Shown here one piece after another: positions 47,431 to 56,162 of a stretch of 64,000 nt of DNA. The notes under the pieces were generated by a model. It was not told the DNA's origin and made no database searches. It saw only the letters and a program-made list of their open reading frames with translations. The stretch's first letter is position 1. Each line of letters opens with the position of its first letter. A program made the position numbers and the translations under genes. This stretch comes from CAVPWP01 sp963709395 (GTDB lineage: Bacteria; Pseudomonadota; Alphaproteobacteria; Rhodobacterales; Rhodobacteraceae): assembly GCA_963709395.1 (NCBI GenBank), contig CAVPWP010000014.1, forward strand, positions 102,293 to 166,292, read 5' to 3'.

Positions 47431-49918
47431 CTACCACCCCATGATTCCCGAGATTTCTGCCGCCAAACCGCGGGCGTCGGCGGGACCGGCGTCAGGATAT
47501 GGCCGTTCTCGGCCCTGCCAATTGCCTCGGCTTGGGCGCCAGCGGAAAACAGAAGACCGGCAGGCCCGTCTCCAGCATTTCATGCGTTGTGAAGGAAAAC
47601 GTCTCCGGCCAGACCGACGGCATCAGCCAGCAGGAAATGCGATAGCGGGCGACGAGTGCAGGCAGGTCGGCCAGCCTGTATGCACCGTGCCGCACATGGC
47701 CGCGCGCGATCCGATAGGCCGGGTCAAGCTGTCCCAGATGCGCCAGCTTCGGCCCCGCGGCGCCAGCGGCTAGGACTTCGGAAAGGGATGCGACCACTTG
47801 AGCCCCCTTCGCCCGGTTGAGATTGCCGAGAACGCCGATGACCTTCGAAGATCCGGCGGGGGGTGTCAGCCTTGGCGGGCGCTGCCGCAGATGGTGCGGT
47901 GCGATCTCGAGGCGCTCGGTCAGGCTTGGATAGGCGCAGGCGACGTGTTGGGCGCTGTCGGTCGAGAAGACGCGCAGACGGTCGGCCCTTTCAAGGAGCG
48001 GTCTCCACATTGCCCGCCAGTCGGCCAGCGAAAGCGGCTCGCTCAGTCCTGCGAGACCAGGCCAATGATGCTCTGCGCCAGTGGAATTCGGGTCCGGGAC
48101 TCCTTCGAAGACGCCCTCGGTCCGAGAAGTGTGTAGTTCGGACTGAGTGGGAAGAAATCGTGAAAGAGAACTTCGGCAGAATGCCCGTCTCCCTTCGCCA
48201 AGCTGTCCATCATCGACACCATGCCCTTCGGATCCGGCGTTCCGACCCCGCAGGAATAGACGACGCGCGAGCGCGGCAGCATCGACAGGTAGGCCGCGAC
48301 ATCGTCCTCCGAGTCGGCACCCGCGGCCTGCGTCCCATCGGGTCTGTGCAGTTCGATGCGCCAGCGCAATGGGCCACCGACCCGAAGGACAACGGTGCTT
48401 TCGCCTGCCGCACGCCGCTCTTCCAGATGGTATCGCAACCAGGTTTCAGCCCCGCCACCAAGGCTGTGTGCCACGATAACGTGGACTGCCTTGTCGGTCT
48501 CTGCGCCGGCAAGCGCCAGCGCCAATGCAAATCGCTGGTCGAAGGCGGGGTCGGTTTCGATGAAGCGCTGGACCTCGGCATCGTGGCGCGGATATCGCCG
48601 GGAAATGCGTGCGTTGTTTTCCGTCACTCGGCGCGTCTTTTCGGCGCTGCCGAAACTTGCCCCGCCGATGTGATGGACAAAAAGGGAGGCGAGACCAACA
48701 TGCCGGCCACCAAGCGCACTGACCTTTCGGCACCAGTCCACCTCTTCCCCGTAGCCCGGCCGAAGATGGTGTCGAAGCTGGGCACCGCTTCGAGAAACCG
48801 GATGTTCATGGCCATGCAGAAGCCGATGCCGACGGGCAATTCGACGGTCGATCGGTCCGGTGCCAGGATCTGCGCCTTGCGGTCGATGGCCTCGCCGACA
48901 GCCAGACCGATCACGGAGCGGCGGCCGATGTCGGGAACGGACAAGATCTCGGCGTCGTTCGAAAAGGGGGTGACACTCGCAATCGACGCGTCGGCAAGGA
49001 TCGGAGCGATCAGCCGGCCAAGCCAGCCTTCGGGTGGCAGCGCGTCGGAATTGAGCAGGACCGCGTGCGCGCCTCTCTCGACCGCGCGCGAGAGCCCCGT
49101 ATTCGCTGCGGCGACGAAGCCAAGATTGCGCTCGTGCGTGACAATGTCGAAACGGGCCGGGTGAGTGTCGCGCCAGCGCCGGAGCATCGGTCCCATCTCG
49201 GGTTCGGGCGAGGCATCGTCAATGACGACCACGCTGAAGTCAGGCGGGACTGTTTCCCTCGCCAGCCGCGCAAGCAGGGTGTCGACCATCGCGACCTGAC
49301 CGTAGACGGGCAGGACCACGACGATCTCCGCATTGATCGGCGATGCGTTTCGGACGCCGCGTCGGTTCGGAATATCTCGGTCGACAGCAAACGCAGATGA
49401 TTGTCCCCGAAAAGCCCGGTCTGCGCGCGCAAGAGGTTTCCGGCGGCCTGATCCTCGCGCAGCAGGTAGTCGCGCATCTGCGGCAGGTGCCGAAGCAGAA
49501 CCGCGGCGAAGAGCATCGCCACCCGGATTTCGGCGATCAGCCGCCCGGCAAGGCCCGGCAGAGGGACGCGCGTGGTGTAATCGCTCCCGTTGGCCGAGAT
49601 CTGCGCCTCGACAGGGTGCCCGCCTTGTGCAAGGCGCGCCGAAAAGCCGCGTGCTGCATCTGCGACCCCGCCCGGGACATCGGCACGGGACATGGCTGGG
49701 CGAAGGGAAGACACAGCCGCACCGGTTCGCAGGGTTATCCGTTCGGTCCGCGTCCAGCCGACAATCTCGACGTCGCCTGGCGCGAAAACCACCCTGTCAA
49801 GAAAACCGATGTCTGCACCTTCCGGCCCCTCTAGTCGGATAGGGCCGCGCGCGATCTCAAGACGGTTTCGCCGGAAGCGGTCATAGACCGCCCCAGCGCG
49901 GCGCAGGAATTCAAGCAC
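47431..49918 (-). CDS. Large double glycosyltransferase (GT2 + GT4-like), several frameshifts
   Basis: About 830-residue enzyme reconstructed across five single-base breaks, near 49345, 48757, 48040, 47530 and 47505. Order: an N-terminal beta-rich region ('VVFAPGDVEIVGWTRTERIT'), a GT2 domain ('INAEIVVVLPVYGQVAMVDT', 'VVVIDDASPEPEMGPM', 'LLNSDALPPEGWLGRL', 'GIGFCMAMNIRFLEAVPSFD', 'GRGYGEEVDWCRK'), then a GT4-like domain ('VHVIVAHSLGGGAETWLRYH', 'VIGVLGNLNRAKGAQVVASL', 'PSVWPETFSFTTHEMLETGL'), ending 'GLAAEISGIMGW'. Most breaks are repaired by adding one base to a short homopolymer (for example a G in GGG at about 48757). It parallels the enzyme at 30364-33260. It is third in a kpsM-GT-GT minus-strand operon. 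Confidence 0.78.
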
Positions 49919-50027
49919 GTTGGTCCGTCACGTTCCGCCCGTCCGGCCATCGACATCCGGCGCGAGCCTGCCGTGTGCCTGATCCCGAGGCAACCGGGAA
50001 GCACTGCTTGCGTGCAATCATCCGCTT

Positions 50028-51015
50028 TCAGACACGCCCGGTCAGCGCCGCGAGCCAGAAGGCAAGGTTGTCACGACGGCTCTGCCGGTGCAGCCCGATC
50101 CTTGAGAGAAGGCGAAGGCGTCGAAAAACCGCCGCTTCGCGTGCCTCGGCGAAGGTTTCGAGCACTGCGCGGTTCTCACGCGTCAGAATGTCGGCGTTCG
50201 CCGTCAGGGCTGCCAGGTTCTGGTCGTTCCAGTCGCGGAACCGCCCCTCCATCACCCTGGCCAGACGCTGCAGCGCGGTACGAGCGGTTCCGTTCGCGCC
50301 CACGGCGTTTCCGGCGTGCTGACGGTAGAGAAGGCCGGGTTCGCGTTCGTAGATCACGCTGCCGCCCGCGCCGGTCACCATCTGGTACATCCACCAGTCA
50401 TGCGAAACGATGCCTTCGACCCGCAGACTGGCAGGTGCCAGCATCCGCAAGGCGGCGTTGTTCAGAACGACCGTGTTTCCGCCGCCGATGTTCTGAACAA
50501 GCGCGTTGCGGAAGGACGGGTGGCCGCTTGAAGAGGGGTGATGGGCGCAGGGGCGCGAGGTCCTCGTCGCAATGCAGCGTGCGTCCGCAATACATCCCCG
50601 GGACTTCGGGCGGGACAGCGCGAAGCGCTTTGACCGCGCGCCCGGTCTTTTCCGGCAGCCAGACATCGTCCTGATCACAGAAGGACACGAACGGCGCGTC
50701 GGGGTCGGCCGCACGCAGAAGGTGCACGAAGTTCTGCGCGAACCCCATGCGCGGGCCATCGATCATCGTGATGGCCCGACAGGTGTGATCACGGGCGAAT
50801 TGCCGCAACACCTCGGGCCCGCCGTCGGTCGATCCGTCGTCGCTGACGATCAGCGACCAGTCGGCGTGGGTCTGAGCGACAAGGCTGTCGAGTTGTTCGC
50901 GCAACTGCGCCGCGCCCTGGAAAAGGGCCAGAAGGATAACGACATGACCGGGGCCCCGCGCCTCGCGCAAGGCAGTAAGGTGCGGGGAGGTGGTGTTCAT
51001 CCCGTCAGGTGACAT
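50028..51015 (-). CDS. GT2 glycosyltransferase (rhamnosyltransferase-like), frameshifted
   Basis: About 328-residue GT2 enzyme: 'HVVILLALFQGAAQLREQLD', 'WSLIVSDDGSTDGGPEVLRQ', 'FVSFCDQDDVWLPEKTGRAV' (the DQDD motif common in rhamnosyltransferases of surface glycans), then after a break 'SFRNALVQNIGGGNTVVLNN' and 'VSHDWWMYQMVTGAGGSVIY'. The break is at about 50518-50520, where removing one C of a CCC run joins 'SPLFKRPP' to 'SFRNALV'. Start ATG 51015. Second gene of the kpsM operon, 47 bases after kpsM. Confidence 0.82.
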
Positions 51016-51062
51016 GCCGCCCCACCTTGCCGATCATTCCGCACGCCCCGTCTCCAATCCGG

Positions 51063-51887
51063 CTAGAGCAGCAGCTCGCTGTGGCTGTTGCGCAAGGCAA
51101 TCAGGCCGAAGACCATCGTCACCGCCGCGACCGCATAGACATATACCGGGCTGACATAAGTGGCGTCATAGGTGGCATAGAACGCCTCCCGCATCGCTCC
51201 GGTGACATGATAGAGTGGATTGTACCAGAGGATCGTCTGGAATTCCGGCGGCACGTCCTCGAACAGGAAGAACACGCCCGACAGGATGAAGAGCGGCCGC
51301 GTGAGGATCATCCAGAGCCGCTCCCAGGCAGGGAAGGCCAGCATGAGATAGCAGTTCAGCGTTCCGATCCCCAGCCCCAGCGCTGCCGCCATCGAAAGCG
51401 CGTTGAGCACCGCCGGAAGATCCACCACAGCCTGCGTGTCAAGCGTCAGGACCAGCGTCGTCATGACGATCGCGAAGATCATGATATGGGTCAGCGTGTT
51501 CAGGATGAACCGGGCCAACAACGCATCCACATAGGTGACGGCCGGATAGGCCATCAGAGGCTTCGAGAAGCTCAGCGAGGCGGCGACCTTGTTGCCCACG
51601 TCGTGGAACAGCATGTAAGGCAGGTAGGCGGTTGCGTAGAACAGCGGAAAGCTGCTGCCGAGCGACGGTTGCGCGAAGGCCAGCGAGAAGGCGATCGACA
51701 GCAGCGCGATCGCGGCCACGGGTTCGAGGATCGCCCAGAGATAGCCGCCGGGCGACCGTCCATAGGTCGTGACCATCTCGCGCAGCATCATCGCAACGAT
51801 CGTCCTGAGCGACGCGAATCGTCGCGCCGGCCGCAGGAAAGTCCCGGTTGCGGGAGGCGATGACGAGAACCCTGTTTTCACGCGCAC
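51063..51887 (-). CDS. kpsM: Capsule ABC exporter permease (KpsM-like)
   Basis: 274-residue ABC-2 type membrane protein with six helices, matching KpsM/Wzm permeases: 'LREMVTTYGRSPGGYLWAIL' near residue 35, 'YLPYMLFHDVGNKVAASLSF', 'FILSGVFFLFEDVPPEFQTI' and 'WYNPLYHVTGAMREAFY'. It should form the transport channel with KpsT encoded divergently at 53161. The assigned GTG start (51887) is only three bases from the ATG assigned to kpsE on the other strand, so one or both true starts probably lie further inside the genes (for kpsM possibly ATG 51791). Confidence 0.9.
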   Translation of the reverse strand: MRVKTGFSSSPPATGTFLRPARRFASLRTIVAMMLREMVTTYGRSPGGYLWAILEPVAAIALLSIAFSLAFAQPSLGSSFPLFYATAYLPYMLFHDVGNKVAASLSFSKPLMAYPAVTYVDALLARFILNTLTHIMIFAIVMTTLVLTLDTQAVVDLPAVLNALSMAAALGLGIGTLNCYLMLAFPAWERLWMILTRPLFILSGVFFLFEDVPPEFQTILWYNPLYHVTGAMREAFYATYDATYVSPVYVYAVAAVTMVFGLIALRNSHSELLL

Positions 51888-51890
51888 CTC

Positions 51891-53147
51891 ATGCGGCTAG
51901 GATCAGGCGCACCGGACGACCGATGGCGCGAAAGGCGCAAGACCTTGACGCAGGCGAGTAAATCCCAAACGCGGCCGGGGACACAACCCTCTGCCGATGC
52001 AGCGGTCCTCAGCGTCGTCCCGGCGCCAAGCGGATCTGCGCGCATTCGCACGCGGCACCGCTGGATCGCGGGGAGCTTTCTTTTGGTCGTGGTTCTGCCG
52101 GTTCTTCTTGCCGCCGGATATCTTTATGGTATCGCGCGGGACCAGTATGCGTCGACCGTCGCCTTCGCCGTGCGCACCGAGGAGGTCTCCTCGGGGATCG
52201 AGCTTCTGGGCGGTGTGGCGCAGCTTTCGGGCGGGGGCAGCACCGACACCGACATCCTTTACAAATACATCCAGAGCCAGGAACTGGTCGAGGCGCTGGA
52301 CCGCCGTCTCGACCTGCGCGGGCTTTACGCACGCGCCGAGGGCGACCCGGTCTTCGCCTTCGATCCGGATGGATCGATCGAGGATCTTGTGACGCATTGG
52401 TCGCGCATGACCCGCATCGCCTATGACAGCTCGACCGGTCTGATCGAATTGCGGATGCTTGCGTTCGATCCAGAGGATGCCAGGACCATCGCGACCGCCG
52501 TGCTCGAGGAAAGCTCGATCCTGGTGAACGAGCTTTCTGCCATCGCGCGGGACGATGCCACGCGATTTGCTCGGGAAGAACTCGACCGCGCCATCGAACG
52601 GCTCAAGGTCGCGCGCGAGCGGCTGACCGAGTTCCGGTCGCGCACCCAGATTGTCGATCCCACCGCCGACATCGCCGGGCAGATGGGGCTGGTGAACACG
52701 CTGCAGGCCCAGCTGGCCGAGAGCTATATCCAGATTGACCTCCTGCGCGGCAGTACCGTGGAAAGCGATCCCCGCATCGCCCAGGCCGAGGCCCGCATCA
52801 GTGTGATCGAGGACCGCATCGCGGAGGAACGTCGCAAGCTGGGTGTCGGCGGCGCCGTCACCGGCGACGGCGAGGATTACGCCACGCTGATCTCCGAGTT
52901 CGAGCGGCTTCTGGTCGACCGCGAGTTTGCCGAGCAGGCCTATGTGGCGGCGCTTGCGGCCTATGATGCCGCCCTGGCCGAGGCGCGGCGGCAAAGCCGG
53001 TATCTAGCCCCCTACATTCGCCCAACGCTCGCCGAGACCTCGCAGTTTCCACAACGGCTGACGCTTGTCGGGCTGGCGGGGCTTTTCCTGGTCACGGGCT
53101 GGGCGATCGCGGTCCTGATCTTCTACAGCCTGCGCGACCGTCGCTAG
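51891..53147 (+). CDS. kpsE: Capsule export polysaccharide co-polymerase (KpsE/Wzz-like)
   Basis: 418-residue inner-membrane protein of the KpsE/RkpR/BexC family: one N-terminal helix ('GSFLLVVVLPVLLAAGYLYG', about 65-85), a long periplasmic part with coiled coil (about 240-370) and a C-terminal helix ('LTLVGLAGLFLVTGWAIAVL'). Conserved-looking pieces are 'YASTVAFAVRTEEVSSGIEL' and 'LYKYIQSQELVEALDRRLDL'. It couples the ABC exporter to the outer-membrane channel. Start ATG 51891, but TTG 51945 (preceded by AAGG) would leave room for a promoter. Thirteen bases before kpsT. Confidence 0.88.
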   Translation: MRLGSGAPDDRWRERRKTLTQASKSQTRPGTQPSADAAVLSVVPAPSGSARIRTRHRWIAGSFLLVVVLPVLLAAGYLYGIARDQYASTVAFAVRTEEVSSGIELLGGVAQLSGGGSTDTDILYKYIQSQELVEALDRRLDLRGLYARAEGDPVFAFDPDGSIEDLVTHWSRMTRIAYDSSTGLIELRMLAFDPEDARTIATAVLEESSILVNELSAIARDDATRFAREELDRAIERLKVARERLTEFRSRTQIVDPTADIAGQMGLVNTLQAQLAESYIQIDLLRGSTVESDPRIAQAEARISVIEDRIAEERRKLGVGGAVTGDGEDYATLISEFERLLVDREFAEQAYVAALAAYDAALAEARRQSRYLAPYIRPTLAETSQFPQRLTLVGLAGLFLVTGWAIAVLIFYSLRDRR

Positions 53148-53160
53148 AGGGCTGGCGGCG

Positions 53161-53829
53161 GTGATCCGGCTGCAGAACCTTTCCAAGACCTACATGGTCA
53201 ACGGTGTGCCGACGGAAATCGCCAGGGACATCACTGTGACGTTCCCGACCGGAAGCTCAGTCGCCTTGATGGGTCGGAACGGGGCCGGAAAATCAAGCCT
53301 TCTCAAGATTATTTCCGGTGTGATGCGGCCCACCTCGGGCGAGGTGATCTCGGATGGCACGATCTCGTGGAACGTCGGCTTCGCGGGCAGCTTCCATCCA
53401 GACCTGACCGGGGCGCAGAACGTCCGGTTCGTTGCGCGGATATACGGTGTCGACACCGATGCGCTTCAGGCTTTCGTCGCCGGGTTCGCCGAACTCGGAC
53501 ACCATTTTTATCAACCGTTCCGAACCTATTCGGCGGGCATGCGGGCGCGGCTCGCGTTCGGGGTCTCGATGGGGATCCGCTTCGACACCTACCTGATCGA
53601 CGAGGTCACCAGCGTGGGCGACGCGGCCTTCCGGGTGCGCAGCGAACAGATCCTGCGCTCCCGGCTGGAGGAAAGCTCGGCCATCGTGGTGTCGCATTCG
53701 GTGGGGCTTCTTCGGCAGATATGCACGTCGGGTGCGGTACTCGATGCGGGCAGGCTCGTGTACTTCGAGGATGTCGAGGAAGCGATCGAGGCGCACAACC
53801 GCAACATGGCCGCGCGCGTCCCGGCATGA
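53161..53829 (+). CDS. kpsT: Capsule ABC exporter ATPase (KpsT-like)
   Basis: 222-residue ATP-binding subunit: Walker A 'GRNGAGKS' (38-45), signature 'YSAGM' (123-127), Walker B 'YLIDEV' (144-149). The atypical signature and 'TSVGDAAFRVRSEQIL' region are the hallmarks of KpsT/Wzt-type polysaccharide exporters; there is no C-terminal glycan-binding extension, fitting an ABC capsule exporter rather than a Wzt with carbohydrate-binding domain. Start GTG 53161, in operon with kpsE. Confidence 0.93.
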   Translation: MIRLQNLSKTYMVNGVPTEIARDITVTFPTGSSVALMGRNGAGKSSLLKIISGVMRPTSGEVISDGTISWNVGFAGSFHPDLTGAQNVRFVARIYGVDTDALQAFVAGFAELGHHFYQPFRTYSAGMRARLAFGVSMGIRFDTYLIDEVTSVGDAAFRVRSEQILRSRLEESSAIVVSHSVGLLRQICTSGAVLDAGRLVYFEDVEEAIEAHNRNMAARVPA

Positions 53830-53882
53830 GCGTGGCCATGGCGGACATTGCCCATCGCCGCGGCATCGTCTAGGGGCGAGCC

Positions 53883-54509
53883 ATGACCTTCGCCGCGCTC
53901 TTCGATGTGCTTGACCGGGGCGGTGCCGCGCTTTGGGCGATCGCGGCGCTGTCCGTGCTCGCGTTGGCCGTCACGCTCTGGAAACTCTGGCGGTTCGGGG
54001 CCGGGGGCATCTGGTCGGCTGCCGCGGATGGCGCGGTGGCCCATTGGGTTGCCGGGCGGACGACCGAGGCTGACGCCGCCGCGCGCGGGCTTTCCGATCC
54101 GCTGGGGCAGGTCGTGGCCACCGCGATCCGCGCCCGCAGCGACCCCGCGATGACCGAGGCGCAGGCGCGCGAAGAGACCGAGCGCGTAGCCCGCGGACAC
54201 CTTGCCGATGCGCGATCCGGCCTGCGCATCCTTGATCTGACGGTCACGGTGGCGCCTCTTCTGGGGCTGCTCGGGACGGTCCTGGGCATGATCGACGCCT
54301 TTCAGGCCCTGCAAACCGCCGGCTCCGCTGCCGACGCTGCGGCCCTTGCCGGCGGGATCTGGGAGGCGCTGCTGACCACCGCGGCCGGCATGGCCGTCGC
54401 CATTCCGGCTTCCGTCGCGCTGACCTGGTTCGACAGCGTGATCGAACGGCTTCAGGCCCGGATGGAGGACGCGGCCACGCGTGTTTTTACCTCCCGAGGG
54501 CGCCTCTGA
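53883..54509 (+). CDS. exbB: MotA/TolQ/ExbB proton-channel protein
   Basis: 208-residue inner-membrane protein with three helices and the family segment 'LTVTVAPLLGLLGTVLGMID' plus 'WEALLTTAAGMAVAIPASVA'. It uses the proton gradient to energise a partner. Start ATG 53883. It overlaps the first exbD by TGATG, opening an ExbB-ExbD-ExbD-transporter operon. No tonB gene follows. Confidence 0.9.
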   Translation: MTFAALFDVLDRGGAALWAIAALSVLALAVTLWKLWRFGAGGIWSAAADGAVAHWVAGRTTEADAAARGLSDPLGQVVATAIRARSDPAMTEAQAREETERVARGHLADARSGLRILDLTVTVAPLLGLLGTVLGMIDAFQALQTAGSAADAAALAGGIWEALLTTAAGMAVAIPASVALTWFDSVIERLQARMEDAATRVFTSRGRL

Positions 54510-54883
54510 TGTTCGCCTTCGCCGCCCCGCGTCCCCGCCGCCGGCCAAGTCTCACACCGATGATCGACGTGGTGTTCCTTCTGCTGGTGTTCTTCATGCT
54601 GGCCGCCCGGTTCGGCATCACGGGGTCTGTGCCGCTGTCGCAGCCGGGGGCAGGGGCCTACGACGGCCCGCCCCGTCTGGTGGTCGTGGCCGCGGAGGGG
54701 ATCAGCCTGAACGGTGTGCCGATGGACGCGGCCGCGCTGGCGGCGGAACTGGGCGCCTTGACCGAAACACCTGACGACGCGGTGGTCCTGCGCGCGGCCG
54801 AGGGCGTCGATCTTCAACGCCTTGTCGACGTGATCGAGGGGCTGCGCACGGCGGGCTTCACCCGGCTGGTGGTGGCGGAGTAG
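54509..54883 (+). CDS. exbD: Biopolymer transporter ExbD/TolR, first copy
   Basis: 124-residue protein with one N-terminal helix carrying the membrane Asp: 'PSLTPMIDVVFLLLVFFMLA'. The periplasmic part ('DDAVVLRAAEGVDLQRLVDV') fits ExbD/TolR. Overlaps exbB and is followed five bases later by a second exbD. Confidence 0.9.
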   Translation: MFAFAAPRPRRRPSLTPMIDVVFLLLVFFMLAARFGITGSVPLSQPGAGAYDGPPRLVVVAAEGISLNGVPMDAAALAAELGALTETPDDAVVLRAAEGVDLQRLVDVIEGLRTAGFTRLVVAE

Positions 54884-54888
54884 GGCCG

Positions 54889-55275
54889 ATGCGCTTTCCG
54901 GCCCCCCGAACACGCGCGCGGCAGGAAAGCGTCGTGCCGATGATCAATGTGGTCTTCCTGCTGCTGATCTTCTTCATGATCTCCTCCGAGCTCGCTCCCG
55001 CGCCGCCCTTCGAGGTGCGCCCGCCCGAAACCGGACAGGCGTCCGGCAGGGCCGAGGCTGACGATACCCTTTACGTATCCGCCACGGGTGAGATCGCGTG
55101 GCGCGATCTGCGCGGCGAGGCGGCGATGACAGCCCTTTCCGCGCGCGGCGACAGGCCGCTTGAGTTGCGCGCCGATGGGGCCGTGCCCGCGCGTGAGGTC
55201 GCGGTGCTGCTGCGCAGGCTTGCCGAAGCGGGCGTGACCGATATCCGCCTCGCCACCCGCGCCGCCACGCCATGA
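54889..55275 (+). CDS. Biopolymer transporter ExbD/TolR, second copy
   Basis: 128-residue paralogue of the preceding gene with the helix 'ESVVPMINVVFLLLIFFMIS'. Asn replaces the Asp of the first copy at the key membrane position (MIN versus MID). In ExbD and TolR that Asp is required for proton coupling, so this copy may be structural. The periplasmic part ends 'EAGVTDIRLATRA'. Stop overlaps the next start by ATGA. Confidence 0.88.
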   Translation: MRFPAPRTRARQESVVPMINVVFLLLIFFMISSELAPAPPFEVRPPETGQASGRAEADDTLYVSATGEIAWRDLRGEAAMTALSARGDRPLELRADGAVPAREVAVLLRRLAEAGVTDIRLATRAATP

Positions 55276-56162
55276 CGCAGGGCGCGGCCACGCTTGCGGG
55301 GTTCGGAGCGGTGCTGCTCTGGGCGCTGCTGGCGCTTCTGACAAATCTCAGCGGCAGCGTGCCGCCGTTCCAGCTTGCCGCGATGAGCTTTGCGGTGGGT
55401 GGGGGTGTCGGTCTGCTGACGCTGATGCACCGGCCGGGTGCGATTCGCAGCTTTCGCCAACCCTGGCCGGTCTGGGCGCTGGGGGTCGGGGGGCTTTTCG
55501 GCTATCACTTCCTCTATTTCTCGGCGCTCCGCGCCGCCCCCCCGGTCGAGGCCAGCCTGATCGCCTATCTCTGGCCTCTGCTGATCGTGGTGTTCTCGAC
55601 GCTCCTGCCCGGCGAGCGTCTGCGCTGGTTCCATGTCGCCGGGGCGCTGCTTGGCTTTTCGGGGGCGGCACTGATCGTCACCGGGGGCAGGGGGCTTGCG
55701 CTCGATCCCACACACGCGGCGGGGTATGGCCTTGCTCTGGCCGCGGCCCTTGTCTGGTCAAGCTATTCGGTGCTGTCGCGCCGCTTTGCCGGGGTGCCCA
55801 CGGACGTGGTCACGGGGTTCTGCCTGGCCGCCGCCGTTCTGTCGGCACTGTGTCACCTCTGGCTCGAAGAGTGGGTGACGCCCGCCTCGGCGACCGAATG
55901 GCTGGCGATCGTCGGGCTGGGACTTGGCCCGCTGGGCCTTGCCTTCTTTCTGTGGGACCGCGGGGTCAAGCTTGGCGACATCCAGGTGCTCGGGGCCGCC
56001 AGCTATGCTGCGCCCCTGTTGTCGACGCTCATCCTGATCGCCGCCGGGGTCAGCGCCGCCACCTGGACCATCGCCGCCGCCTGCATGCTGATCACCGCCG
56101 GCGCGCTTCTTGCGTCGAAGGACATGCTGAGACGCCCGGTCAGCCGATCCGCTCGAGGATGA
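55272..56162 (+). CDS. EamA-family exporter, YddG-like (aromatic amino acid type)
   Basis: 296-residue DMT-superfamily exporter with ten helices. Features shared with YddG are 'GGLFGYHFLYFSALRAAPPV' and 'EASLIAYLWPLLIVVFSTLL', and in the second half 'LAFFLWDRGVKLGDIQVLGA'. YddG exports aromatic amino acids and analogues; the exact substrate here is inferred. Start ATG 55272 in ATGA overlap with the second exbD, which ties it to the ExbBD operon in an unusual way. Its 3' end overlaps the convergent deoA by 23 bases. Confidence 0.85.
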   Translation: MTQGAATLAGFGAVLLWALLALLTNLSGSVPPFQLAAMSFAVGGGVGLLTLMHRPGAIRSFRQPWPVWALGVGGLFGYHFLYFSALRAAPPVEASLIAYLWPLLIVVFSTLLPGERLRWFHVAGALLGFSGAALIVTGGRGLALDPTHAAGYGLALAAALVWSSYSVLSRRFAGVPTDVVTGFCLAAAVLSALCHLWLEEWVTPASATEWLAIVGLGLGPLGLAFFLWDRGVKLGDIQVLGAASYAAPLLSTLILIAAGVSAATWTIAAACMLITAGALLASKDMLRRPVSRSARG

